From JBEVNX01 sp040507895 (GTDB taxonomy: Bacteria > Desulfobacterota > Binatia > JACPRU01), in NCBI GenBank assembly GCA_040507895.1, contig JBEVNX010000085.1:1-26092 (forward strand): a DNA stretch of 26,092 nt, in the 5' to 3' direction. Of the stretch, positions 1-7,121 are shown piece by piece; positions within the stretch are counted from its first letter, which is position 1; the number at the start of each line of letters is the position of its first letter. Below the pieces are notes generated by a model. The model saw nothing but the letters and a program-made list of their open reading frames with translations. It was not told the DNA's origin and made no database searches. The position numbers were made by a program, and so were the translations under genes.

Positions 1-1125
1 GGCGATCTCCTCGAGCGGCACGCCTTCCTCGCGCAGCTCGAGAATCCGCTGACAGACGAACCGCGACTGGAAGCTCTCGTTCTCCGCCTGAACGAGCACG
101 GGCGTGACGCCCGTGCTCTCGCGCGTGCGCAGCACCTTGGTGTAGCGCTCGACAGCCCGTTCGATCACCGCGTTGGCAAGGTCGAGGATCGGCTGTGTGG
201 AGCGATAGTTCTCCTCCAGGGCTATGACTCGCGCGCCCGGAAACCGCCGCTCGAACTCCATGATATTGCGGAAATCCGCGCCACGAAACGAGTAGATCGA
301 CTGGGCGTCGTCTCCGACCGCCATCACGTTCTTGTGGCTCACCGCCAGCCGCTCGACGATCTCCGCCTGCAGCCGATTCGTGTCCTGGTACTCATCGACC
401 ATCACGTAGCGCAGCTCTTGCGACAAGCGCTCCGCCACCGCGGGGCAGGTCTCGAGCAGGTCGCGGAGCTTGAGCAGCAGGTCGTCGTAATCGAAGAGAT
501 TCTTCTCCGCCTTGTAACTTTCATAGCGGAGGCGAAGCTTCTCGAGGTCCTCGAGATGCTCGGCGAGGTGCAAATAGTCGGACTCGACGATCACCCCGAG
601 CGGCGTGGCCTTGTTGACCGAAGCGCTGAACATGTCGGCGATGGTCTGCTTCTTGGGAAAGCGGCGGTCCTTGCGATCGAGCCCCATCCCGGTCCGCACG
701 AGCTGCACGACGTCCTCCGCGTCGCCGCGGTCGAGGATCGTGAAGCTCCGCTCGCGCCCGATCTCGCGGGCGAAGCGGCGAAGCACGAGGTTGGCGAAGG
801 AGTGAAACGTGCCGCCGCAAACCCGTCCACAGGCGTCACCGACCAGCGCCGCCGCGCGGTCGAGCATCACCTCCGCCGCTCGTCGGGTGAAGGTGAGGAG
901 CAAGATGGACGACGGCGCGATCCCGAGCTCCACCAGGCGGGCCACGCGGTAGACGAGGGTGCGCGTCTTGCCGCTCCCGGCCCCCGCGACCACCAGCACC
1001 GGACCGTCCTGATGCGACACGGCCGCGTATTGTGCCGCGTTGAGCTCGGACGCGTAGTCAATGGCGAAGCGCGCCGATCGCGGCTCGCTGCCCCGCGATC
1101 GCAGGACGTAGGTTTCGGTCGGCAT
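1..1125 (-). CDS. uvrD: UvrD/PcrA-family ATP-dependent DNA helicase (3' part outside window)
   Basis: This is a superfamily 1A 3'-5' DNA helicase that unwinds DNA in repair and replication restart. The N-terminal 375 residues are visible and the frame is still open at base 1, so the rest lies beyond the left edge. Walker A AGAGSGKT is at residues 47-54, followed by LLTFTRRAA (motif Ia) and GTFHSF. Later come the DEYQDTN Walker B (motif II), GDDAQSIYSFRGA (motif III) and ENYRSTQ (motif IV), all intact and in family order. The ATG start at 1125 leaves about 25 residues before the Q-motif (LNAAQYAAV). It lies 11 bases after the stop of the small gene at 1137-1532, so the two are probably co-transcribed. 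UvrD, PcrA and Rep cannot be told apart without the C-terminus. The family call is secure; the symbol is family-level. Confidence 0.95.
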   Translation of the reverse strand, partial: MPTETYVLRSRGSEPRSARFAIDYASELNAAQYAAVSHQDGPVLVVAGAGSGKTRTLVYRVARLVELGIAPSSILLLTFTRRAAEVMLDRAAALVGDACGRVCGGTFHSFANLVLRRFAREIGRERSFTILDRGDAEDVVQLVRTGMGLDRKDRRFPKKQTIADMFSASVNKATPLGVIVESDYLHLAEHLEDLEKLRLRYESYKAEKNLFDYDDLLLKLRDLLETCPAVAERLSQELRYVMVDEYQDTNRLQAEIVERLAVSHKNVMAVGDDAQSIYSFRGADFRNIMEFERRFPGARVIALEENYRSTQPILDLANAVIERAVERYTKVLRTRESTGVTPVLVQAENESFQSRFVCQRILELREEGVPLEEIA

Positions 1126-1136
1126 GCCGAGCGTGC

Positions 1137-1532
1137 CTAGTGAAGCTCGTGCAGCGGCGTCACGTCCGCGTCCTGCACGCGGACGATGTCGCGGAATTCC
1201 CCGAGATCGGCGAGCAGAGCGCGCAGGTCCCCGCGTTGCTGACCGCGCTCGAGCAGCGCGATCGTGCGTAGCGTACGGTCCGCCCAGCGCCGCAGCAGTC
1301 GGATGTCCGAAAGGCCGGCCCGGACGCCCGGGGTCGCCGCGGTGCGTAGACGCCTGCGTAGATTCCGCTCCTTCTCTTGCAGGCTGGCGAGCAGCGCGAG
1401 CACCGTGGCCTTCACGCCGTCGAGCAATCCCGCGAGCTCGCTCGGCGGCAGGGCGCGCATGTCCGATGAAACGCTGCGAGCGCGCGGGCGCTTCACGGGG
1501 CGCGGGGTCCTGCGGTGAGCTCTCATGGCCAT
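1137..1532 (-). CDS. Small basic helical protein of unknown function
   Basis: This 131-residue protein is not one I recognise. The first 25 residues are rich in Arg, Lys and Pro. The rest is predicted by eye to be mostly alpha-helical with charged heptad-like stretches (for example around ASLQEKERNLRRRL and IRLLRRWADRTLRTIALLE). No signal peptide or membrane segment is visible. The start is the ATG at 1532, preceded by a well-spaced GGGAG ribosome binding site that lies inside a hairpin (1534-1563). It ends 11 bases before the helicase start, so it is probably the first gene of a helicase operon. A role with the helicase is only inferred from position. The plus-strand frame over the same bases reads as low-complexity Arg/Ala/Pro and is treated as a shadow. 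Confidence 0.6.
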   Translation of the reverse strand: MAMRAHRRTPRPVKRPRARSVSSDMRALPPSELAGLLDGVKATVLALLASLQEKERNLRRRLRTAATPGVRAGLSDIRLLRRWADRTLRTIALLERGQQRGDLRALLADLGEFRDIVRVQDADVTPLHELH

Positions 1533-1533
1533 C

Positions 1534-1563
1534 GTGATTCTCCCTCGAACTCGGAGAAATCAC
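1534..1563 (-). promoter_or_regulatory. Hairpin enclosing the ribosome binding site of the 1137-1532 gene
   Basis: Read on the minus strand, GTGATTTCTCC and GGAGAATCAC form a stem of about 10 pairs with one bulged T and a 9-base loop (GAGTTCGAG). The 3' arm contains the GGGAG Shine-Dalgarno sequence and ends one base before the ATG at 1532. The structure is seen directly. That it controls translation, or instead acts as an operator in the divergent intergenic region, is inference. Confidence 0.5.
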
Positions 1564-1706
1564 AATTCCCGCTCTACGAGGTCGCGGGCAGCGGTGCGAG
1601 GGCCCGTAGTCGCCCTCCGTCCCCGCCCGCAGCGCGCGTCGGCGGGCGAATTGCTCCACACGCCTCTTCCAGTTAGTCCTCGGGAGCCCGCTTGGGAGGA
1701 CTTTCC

Positions 1707-3068
1707 ATGCCGACGCTGAACCCGGAGATCATCCGCGAATACGACATTCGCGGCGTTGCCGATCGCGACTTTTCGGACGAGGCTTGCTACCTGCTCGGCC
1801 GCGCGATCGGCACCTTCGAACGCCGGGCCGGCAAGCAACGGATCACACTCGGCCGCGATTGCCGGCTGCACTCCGAGCGTATTCGCGACGGCGTGCTCCG
1901 CGGGCTCGTGGAGTGTGGCCTCGACGTCACCGACGTCGGCATGTGCGCCACCCCGCTGCTCTATTTCTCGGTGAATCACTGGGACATGGACGGCGGCGTG
2001 ATGGTCACAGCGAGCCACAATCCCCCGCAGGACAACGGGCTCAAGATTTGTGTCGGTAAGAGCACGATCTCCGGACCCGACCTGCGTAGGCTGGGCGAGA
2101 TCGTCGAGGCGCGGGATTTCGTGGCGTCGTCCGCCGGCCGTGTGAGTCAGCGGCCTGTGACGTCCGAGTACGTCGAATACGTGAGCGGGCAGATCCGCGC
2201 TCCGAAGAAGCTCCGCGTGGCGATTGACGCCGGAAACGGCCCGGGCGGCGTCCCGTCCGTACTGATCTTCCGCCGTCTCGGTCACGAAGTGATCGAGCTC
2301 TATACCGAGCCCGACGGGCGGTTTCCCAACCACCACCCGGACCCGACGGTGTTGGACAACCTGCAGGAGCTGATCGCGGCCGTTCGGCAGCACCACTGCG
2401 ACGTGGGCATCGCCTACGATGGTGACGCCGATCGCATCGGCGTTGTGGACGAAGAGGGCCGGCCGGTCTGGGGCGATCAGCTCATGATCCTCTTCTCGCG
2501 CTCGATCCTCGCCAAGCAGAAGGGGGGCACCTTCATCGCCGAGGTCAAGTGCTCTCGCACCCTCTACGACGACATCCCGAAGCACGGCGGGCGCATCATC
2601 ATGTGGAAGACCGGTCACTCGCTGATCAAGCAGAAGATGAAGGAAGAGCACGCTCTCCTCGCCGGCGAAATGAGCGGACACATGTTCTTCGCCGACCGCT
2701 ACTACGGCTACGACGACGCGATCTACGCCTCGGCGCGTCTCGCCGAGATCCTCTCCGAGAGCGGCCGGCGCGTCGGCGAGCTGCTTTCCGACGTGCCGAA
2801 GATGTCCTCGACGCCAGAGATCCGCGTAGCGGCACCCGAGGCGCGGAAATTCCAGATCGTGGAGGAGCTGAAGCAGCGTTTCGCGCAGAAGTACGAGGTC
2901 ATCGACATCGACGGGGCGCGCATCAATTTCCCCGGCGGCTGGGGCCTGGTACGAGCCTCCAACACACAGGCCGTGCTGGTGCTGCGCTTCGAGGCGGTTG
3001 ACGAGCCCACGCTGCGCGCCATCCGCGCCGAGGTGGAGAGCGAGCTCGACCAGCTCACCAGCCTCTGA
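1707..3068 (+). CDS. algC: Phosphomannomutase/phosphoglucomutase
   Basis: This alpha-D-phosphohexomutase interconverts mannose-6-P/mannose-1-P and glucose-6-P/glucose-1-P, feeding nucleotide-sugar synthesis for envelope polysaccharide. All four active-site loops are present: TASHNP at residues 101-106 with the phosphoserine Ser103, the metal loop DGDADR at 238-243, the sugar-specificity loop GEMSGH at 320-325, and the phosphate-binding loop RASNT at 416-420. At 453 residues it matches the AlgC/ManB family length. The ATG at 1707 was chosen because GGGAGGA lies 6 bases upstream; an in-frame TTG at 1692 is less likely. It ends 3 bases from the convergent molybdoenzyme stop. No sugar-nucleotide genes adjoin it, so substrate preference is not shown by context. 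Confidence 0.95.
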   Translation: MPTLNPEIIREYDIRGVADRDFSDEACYLLGRAIGTFERRAGKQRITLGRDCRLHSERIRDGVLRGLVECGLDVTDVGMCATPLLYFSVNHWDMDGGVMVTASHNPPQDNGLKICVGKSTISGPDLRRLGEIVEARDFVASSAGRVSQRPVTSEYVEYVSGQIRAPKKLRVAIDAGNGPGGVPSVLIFRRLGHEVIELYTEPDGRFPNHHPDPTVLDNLQELIAAVRQHHCDVGIAYDGDADRIGVVDEEGRPVWGDQLMILFSRSILAKQKGGTFIAEVKCSRTLYDDIPKHGGRIIMWKTGHSLIKQKMKEEHALLAGEMSGHMFFADRYYGYDDAIYASARLAEILSESGRRVGELLSDVPKMSSTPEIRVAAPEARKFQIVEELKQRFAQKYEVIDIDGARINFPGGWGLVRASNTQAVLVLRFEAVDEPTLRAIRAEVESELDQLTSL

Positions 3069-3071
3069 CCG

Positions 3072-5300
3072 CTAGATCGCCGCGACGCTGACCGGGATGC
3101 CGTTCAAAACCGCGTTGCCGGAAAGCGCATCGACGACCTCGGGATCGGCGAGGAAGTTCGAGGGCGCTCCCGGACGGGAGGCGGCCACGCGCTGGCCGAC
3201 ACCCTCGAGGCCGTGGCCCCAACCGTGCGGCAGGCTGACCACCCCAGGCATGACCTCGTCGCTCACCGTCACGGGCACCTCGACGGCGCCGACTCGACTC
3301 GCAATGCGCACGCGAGCGCCCTCGACGACGCCCAGTCGTTCCGCGTCCTGCGGATGGACGAGCAGCGTGCAGCGCTCCGGGCCCTTCACGAGAGACGGCG
3401 CGTTGTGCATCCACGAATTGTTCGAGCGCAGCTGGCGCCGACCGATCAACAGAAGACCGTCGGCGGGGCGCTCGAGTGATCGGCGCAAGCGCTCGACGTC
3501 GGAGCCGAGGAGCTCGTGCAGCAGCTCGATCTGGCCGCTCGGCGTGGCGAGAGCTGCCGGAAGCCGCGGCTCGAGCGGCCCGAGATCGATTCCATGCGGC
3601 GCATCGCGCAGGCTCTTTAGCGACAGGCCGTCCCGGCGCTCGTCGAAGCCGTCGCCGTAGGTGCCCGTGCGAAGCAAGAGATCGAGCGCTCGGCCCGGGC
3701 CCGGCGTATCACCGAGGAGCGCGAGCGCGGCCTCTCGCGCCACCCCGCCCGCGGGTGTGCCCGCGCGTCCCACGGCCTGCTCCACCATCTTGCCGAGCAG
3801 CGCGTCGTCGAGCGCCTGGATGCTGGCGCCCGGCATGCCCATGAGCGGCGCGGCGAGCGCCAGGAGAATCTCCCAGTCGTGTTTCGCGCCCGCTTCCGCC
3901 TGCACGGTTACGGGGGAATATTTCGCGACGTTGCGGATCGCCATGTTGTAGAGCAGCAGGTCGTAGTTCTCGTGCTCGAGGGGCGAGGTCGTCGGCAGGA
4001 TGAGGTTCGCGTGACGCGTCGTCTCGTTGACGTAGATGTCGATCGAGACCATGTACTCGAGCCCGTCGAGAGCGCGGGCCAGGCGCGCACCATCGGGCGT
4101 GGACAGCACCGGGTTCCCCGCCAGTGTGACGAGGCCGCGGATCTGGCCTTCGCCCGGCGTGTCGATCTCCTCGGCGAGCGCCACCGCGGGCAGCTCGCCA
4201 CCGAATTCGGGCAATCCTCGCACGCGGCTCTTCCAGCGACCGTAGGGCAAGCGACGACCCTTGCGCGAGGTCTCGCCGTACTTGAAGGACGCCGCCGGTG
4301 CGGTGAACATCGCTCCGCCGGGGCGGTCCAGATTGCCGGTCAGCACGTTCAAGACGTCGACGAGCCAGCTCGCCAGCGTGCCGAACTCCTGAGTGCACGT
4401 GCCGATGCGCCCGTAGCAAGCGGCCGACGGCGCCGCCGCGAGCTCGCGTGCGACGCGGCGGATCGTCGCGGCGTCGATGCCGACGCGCGAAGCCACTGTC
4501 TCGGGAGCGAAGCCGCCGGCGAGCGAGCGCACCTCCTCGACACCCTGAACCATCGTCTCGAGACGACCGAGGCGTACCAGATCCTCCCGGAAGAGCACGT
4601 CGACGAGAGCGAGGAGGAAGAGCGCGTCGGTACCCGGACGGATCGGTAAGTGCTCGTCGGCGACATGCGCCGTCTCGGTACGACGCGGGTCGACGACCAC
4701 GAGCTTGCCTCCGCGCGCACGGAGCGCGCGCAATCGCTTCGGCATGCCCGGAGCGGTCATCAAGCTTCCGTTCGACACCAACGGGTTCGCGCCGATGACC
4801 AAGAGGTACGAGGTCCGGTCCACGTCGGGCACCGGGACCATCATCTGCTCTCCGAAAAGCAAGCAGGACGTGATCATCTTCGGCAGTTGGTCGACCGAGG
4901 TTGCCGAGAACCGCTGGTGTGAGCCGAGGGCGCGAATCAACACCCGCCCGTAGAGCATGCTGCCGAGGCTGTGAGCGCTCGGATTCCCGAGATAGATCCC
5001 CAAGGATTCGGAACCGTATCGCGAGCGCACGCCCACGAGATTCTCGGTCGCCTCGGCGATGGCTTCCTCCCAGCCGATCTCTTGCCAGCCGTCGCGCGTC
5101 CGCCGCACCGGCCGGCGGAGTCGATCGGGGTCGGCCTGTAGATCCTTCAGCGCGTACGCTTTGGGACAGATGAAGCCGCGGCTGAATGGATCTTCCTCGT
5201 CCCCGCGCACGGACAGGACTTCCCTGCCTTTTGTCTCCACCACGATGCCGCAAGTCGCCTCGCAGAGCGGGCAGGCCAGGTAGGATCGCTGAGTCATCAT
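3072..5300 (-). CDS. Molybdopterin-dependent oxidoreductase with N-terminal [4Fe-4S] domain
   Basis: This is a 742-residue DMSO-reductase superfamily catalytic subunit (COG0243, formate dehydrogenase-like). The N-terminal Fe4S4 motif uses Cys10, Cys13, Cys17 and Cys45 (CPLCEATC ... ICPKA). The bis-MGD binding core follows, with LLVIGANPLVSNGSL, VVVDPRRTETAHVAD and PIRPGTDALFLLAL. A C-terminal molydop-binding barrel contains PQDAERLGVVEGARVRI and SLPHGWGH. There is no Tat signal, so it is probably cytoplasmic. At the expected molybdenum-ligand region the sequence reads SATSVDQLPK (132-141), with no Cys or Sec; Ser135 or Asp137 are candidate ligands. No electron-transfer or chaperone subunit is adjacent, so substrate and partner are unknown. 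The start is the first of two adjacent ATGs with only a weak ribosome binding site. Confidence 0.9.
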   Translation of the reverse strand: MMTQRSYLACPLCEATCGIVVETKGREVLSVRGDEEDPFSRGFICPKAYALKDLQADPDRLRRPVRRTRDGWQEIGWEEAIAEATENLVGVRSRYGSESLGIYLGNPSAHSLGSMLYGRVLIRALGSHQRFSATSVDQLPKMITSCLLFGEQMMVPVPDVDRTSYLLVIGANPLVSNGSLMTAPGMPKRLRALRARGGKLVVVDPRRTETAHVADEHLPIRPGTDALFLLALVDVLFREDLVRLGRLETMVQGVEEVRSLAGGFAPETVASRVGIDAATIRRVARELAAAPSAACYGRIGTCTQEFGTLASWLVDVLNVLTGNLDRPGGAMFTAPAASFKYGETSRKGRRLPYGRWKSRVRGLPEFGGELPAVALAEEIDTPGEGQIRGLVTLAGNPVLSTPDGARLARALDGLEYMVSIDIYVNETTRHANLILPTTSPLEHENYDLLLYNMAIRNVAKYSPVTVQAEAGAKHDWEILLALAAPLMGMPGASIQALDDALLGKMVEQAVGRAGTPAGGVAREAALALLGDTPGPGRALDLLLRTGTYGDGFDERRDGLSLKSLRDAPHGIDLGPLEPRLPAALATPSGQIELLHELLGSDVERLRRSLERPADGLLLIGRRQLRSNNSWMHNAPSLVKGPERCTLLVHPQDAERLGVVEGARVRIASRVGAVEVPVTVSDEVMPGVVSLPHGWGHGLEGVGQRVAASRPGAPSNFLADPEVVDALSGNAVLNGIPVSVAAI

Positions 5301-5393
5301 GGTCGCCCAGGTATCACCCGGAAATTTCGCTTGCGCAACCCCGCTGCTTGCTCTTAACTCGGTGTTCCACCCCCGTGCGGCGTCGCGCGGTCG

Positions 5394-6917
5394 ATGCTCG
5401 CAACGGTCCAGTCGAGCGCGCTACTGGGGATCGAGGCCACGCTCGTCGAGGTCGAGGTCGACCTCGGCCGCGGGCTGCCGCAACTGTCGATCGTCGGCCT
5501 GCCGGAGGCGGCGGTGCGGGAGAGCCGCGAGCGCGTCCGCTCGGCGATCCGCAATTCGGGATACGCCTTCCCGGCCGAGCGCACGACCATCAACCTAGCT
5601 CCCGCCGACCTCAAGAAGGAGGGCTCGGCGTACGATCTGCCGATCGCCCTCGGCCTGCTGGCCGCTTCGGGAACGCTGCCGCACGAGCGCCTCGCGGGTC
5701 AGGTGATCGTCGGGGAACTGTCACTCGACGGCCGCGTCAAGCCGGTCCGCGGCGCGCTGGCGATCGCGGATGCCACGGCCGCCCACGGCATCCCGCGCCT
5801 CCTGGTCCCCGCCGCGAACGCACGCGAGGCGGCGCTCGTCTCGGGCGTGGAGGTGTACGGACTGTCGTCGCTCGGCGAAGCCGTCGAGTTCCTCCTTGAG
5901 CGGCGTACTCTGGCACGCTGCAAAGCGGATCCTCCGCAGTCGTCCGGCGGTACTTCGAGCGCCGCCGGAGACCTCGCGGAAGTGCGCGGACAGCAGCACG
6001 CCAAGCGGGCGCTGGAGATCGCCGCGGCGGGCGGCCACAACCTCTTGCTGGTCGGACCGCCGGGGGCCGGCAAGACGATGCTCGCGCTCCGCATCGCCGG
6101 GATCCTTCCCGATCCCACGCTCGCCGAGGCGATCGAGATGACCAAGATTCACAGCGTAGCCGGGCTGCTCGGCGACGCGCCAATGCTGACCACGCGTCCC
6201 TTCCGCGCACCGCATCACACGATCTCGGCGGCGGGGCTCGTCGGCGGGGGCGCCGCACCGCGGCCTGGAGAGGTATCGCTCGCGCACCATGGTGTGCTCT
6301 TTCTCGACGAGCTGCCCGAGTTCCCCCGCCACGTCCTCGAAGCTCTTCGCCAACCCATGGAGGAGCGCCGCGTTACGGTATCTCGTGCACTCCGTACGCT
6401 TTCTTTCCCGGCGAACTTCATGCTGATCGCCGCAACCAATCCGTGCCCCTGCGGCTTCTTCGGCGATCCACGCCGCGCCTGTCGCTGCTCGATGGCGGAG
6501 GTGCGGCGCTACCGTCGACGCATCTCGGGACCGCTCCTCGACCGCCTCGACCTGCACGTCGAGGCTCCCGCCCTCGACTCGGCGGAGCTCCGCGGCGCGG
6601 CCAGCGGAGAATCGTCCATGGAGGTGTGCCACCGGGTGACCTTTGCGCGCGCGCGGCAGCTCGCGCGTTTCACGGGACGCGGAATCTTCTGCAACGCCCG
6701 TATGAGCCCGCGGGAGCTGCGCCGTTACTGCACCCTCGACGGCGACGGCGAGCGCATACTCGATGCCGCCATCGAGGGGCTGAACCTCTCCGCCCGATCC
6801 CACGGTCGAGTCTTGCGCGTCGCCCGCACCATCGCGGATCTCGCAGGTGAGCACCAGATCCGCGCCCGCCACGTGGCCGAGGCGGTCCAGTATCGCGCTC
6901 TCGACACGCCGCCGTGA
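5394..6917 (+). CDS. comM: ComM/YifB family Mg-chelatase-like AAA+ ATPase
   Basis: ComM is a hexameric AAA+ helicase that promotes branch migration during natural transformation; many non-competent bacteria also keep it. The N-terminal Lon-protease-like/ChlI domain covers roughly residues 1-170 (LPQLSIVGLPEAAVRESRER, INLAPADLKKEGSAYDLPIA). Walker A GPPGAGKT is at 221-228, RPFRAPHHTIS follows, and Walker B VLFLDE is at 301-306. Next come the Cys-rich CPCGFFGD and CRCS segment and a C-terminal Mg_chelatase_C domain ending near RHVAEAVQYR. At 507 residues it is full length. It is transcribed alone, divergent from the molybdoenzyme across 93 bases, and ends at the terminator region before ptsP. 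No clear ribosome binding site precedes the ATG. Confidence 0.96.
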   Translation: MLATVQSSALLGIEATLVEVEVDLGRGLPQLSIVGLPEAAVRESRERVRSAIRNSGYAFPAERTTINLAPADLKKEGSAYDLPIALGLLAASGTLPHERLAGQVIVGELSLDGRVKPVRGALAIADATAAHGIPRLLVPAANAREAALVSGVEVYGLSSLGEAVEFLLERRTLARCKADPPQSSGGTSSAAGDLAEVRGQQHAKRALEIAAAGGHNLLLVGPPGAGKTMLALRIAGILPDPTLAEAIEMTKIHSVAGLLGDAPMLTTRPFRAPHHTISAAGLVGGGAAPRPGEVSLAHHGVLFLDELPEFPRHVLEALRQPMEERRVTVSRALRTLSFPANFMLIAATNPCPCGFFGDPRRACRCSMAEVRRYRRRISGPLLDRLDLHVEAPALDSAELRGAASGESSMEVCHRVTFARARQLARFTGRGIFCNARMSPRELRRYCTLDGDGERILDAAIEGLNLSARSHGRVLRVARTIADLAGEHQIRARHVAEAVQYRALDTPP

Positions 6918-6989
6918 CGAGAAGAGGAACGGCTTCCAGAGCTACGAGCTGAAACCGTTGGGGCGGAGCCGGCAGCGTTGCCGCTCTGG

Positions 6990-7016
6990 CTCCGAACAGC
7001 CGGCGGCTGTTCGGAG
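6990..7016. terminator. Perfect 12-bp hairpin between convergent comM and ptsP
   Basis: CTCCGAACAGCC (6990-7001) and GGCTGTTCGGAG (7005-7016) are exact reverse complements around a 3-base loop. It lies between two converging genes and has no T-tract on either side. It probably acts as a bidirectional stop or 3'-end stabiliser; a REP-like palindrome is the alternative. Confidence 0.55.
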
Positions 7017-7025
7017 GTGAACAGG

Positions 7026-7046
7026 CCGCTCGGTAGAGCGGGTTTT
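7026..7046 (+). terminator. Rho-independent terminator of comM
   Basis: A 6-bp stem CCGCTC/GAGCGG with loop GGTA is followed by GTTTT on the plus strand. It lies about 110 bases past the comM stop and directly after the 12-bp palindrome. The short T-run makes it a modest but standard intrinsic terminator. Confidence 0.6.
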
Positions 7047-7121
7047 GCGAGGTGGCTTGGCGAAGAGTCCAGACCAAGGCGACGCTCGTCGGCTCCGCCT
7101 CCGCGGGGGTCTAAAGGTGGC

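Noticed and set aside
334..1140. 268-codon plus-strand open frame at the left end
   Set aside because: It is antisense to the UvrD-family helicase, whose motifs run continuously from 1125 to base 1.
1560..2681. 373-codon minus-strand open frame opposite the phosphohexomutase
   Set aside because: It is a shadow of a gene with all four active-site loops, with His/Val/Asp-rich antisense composition.
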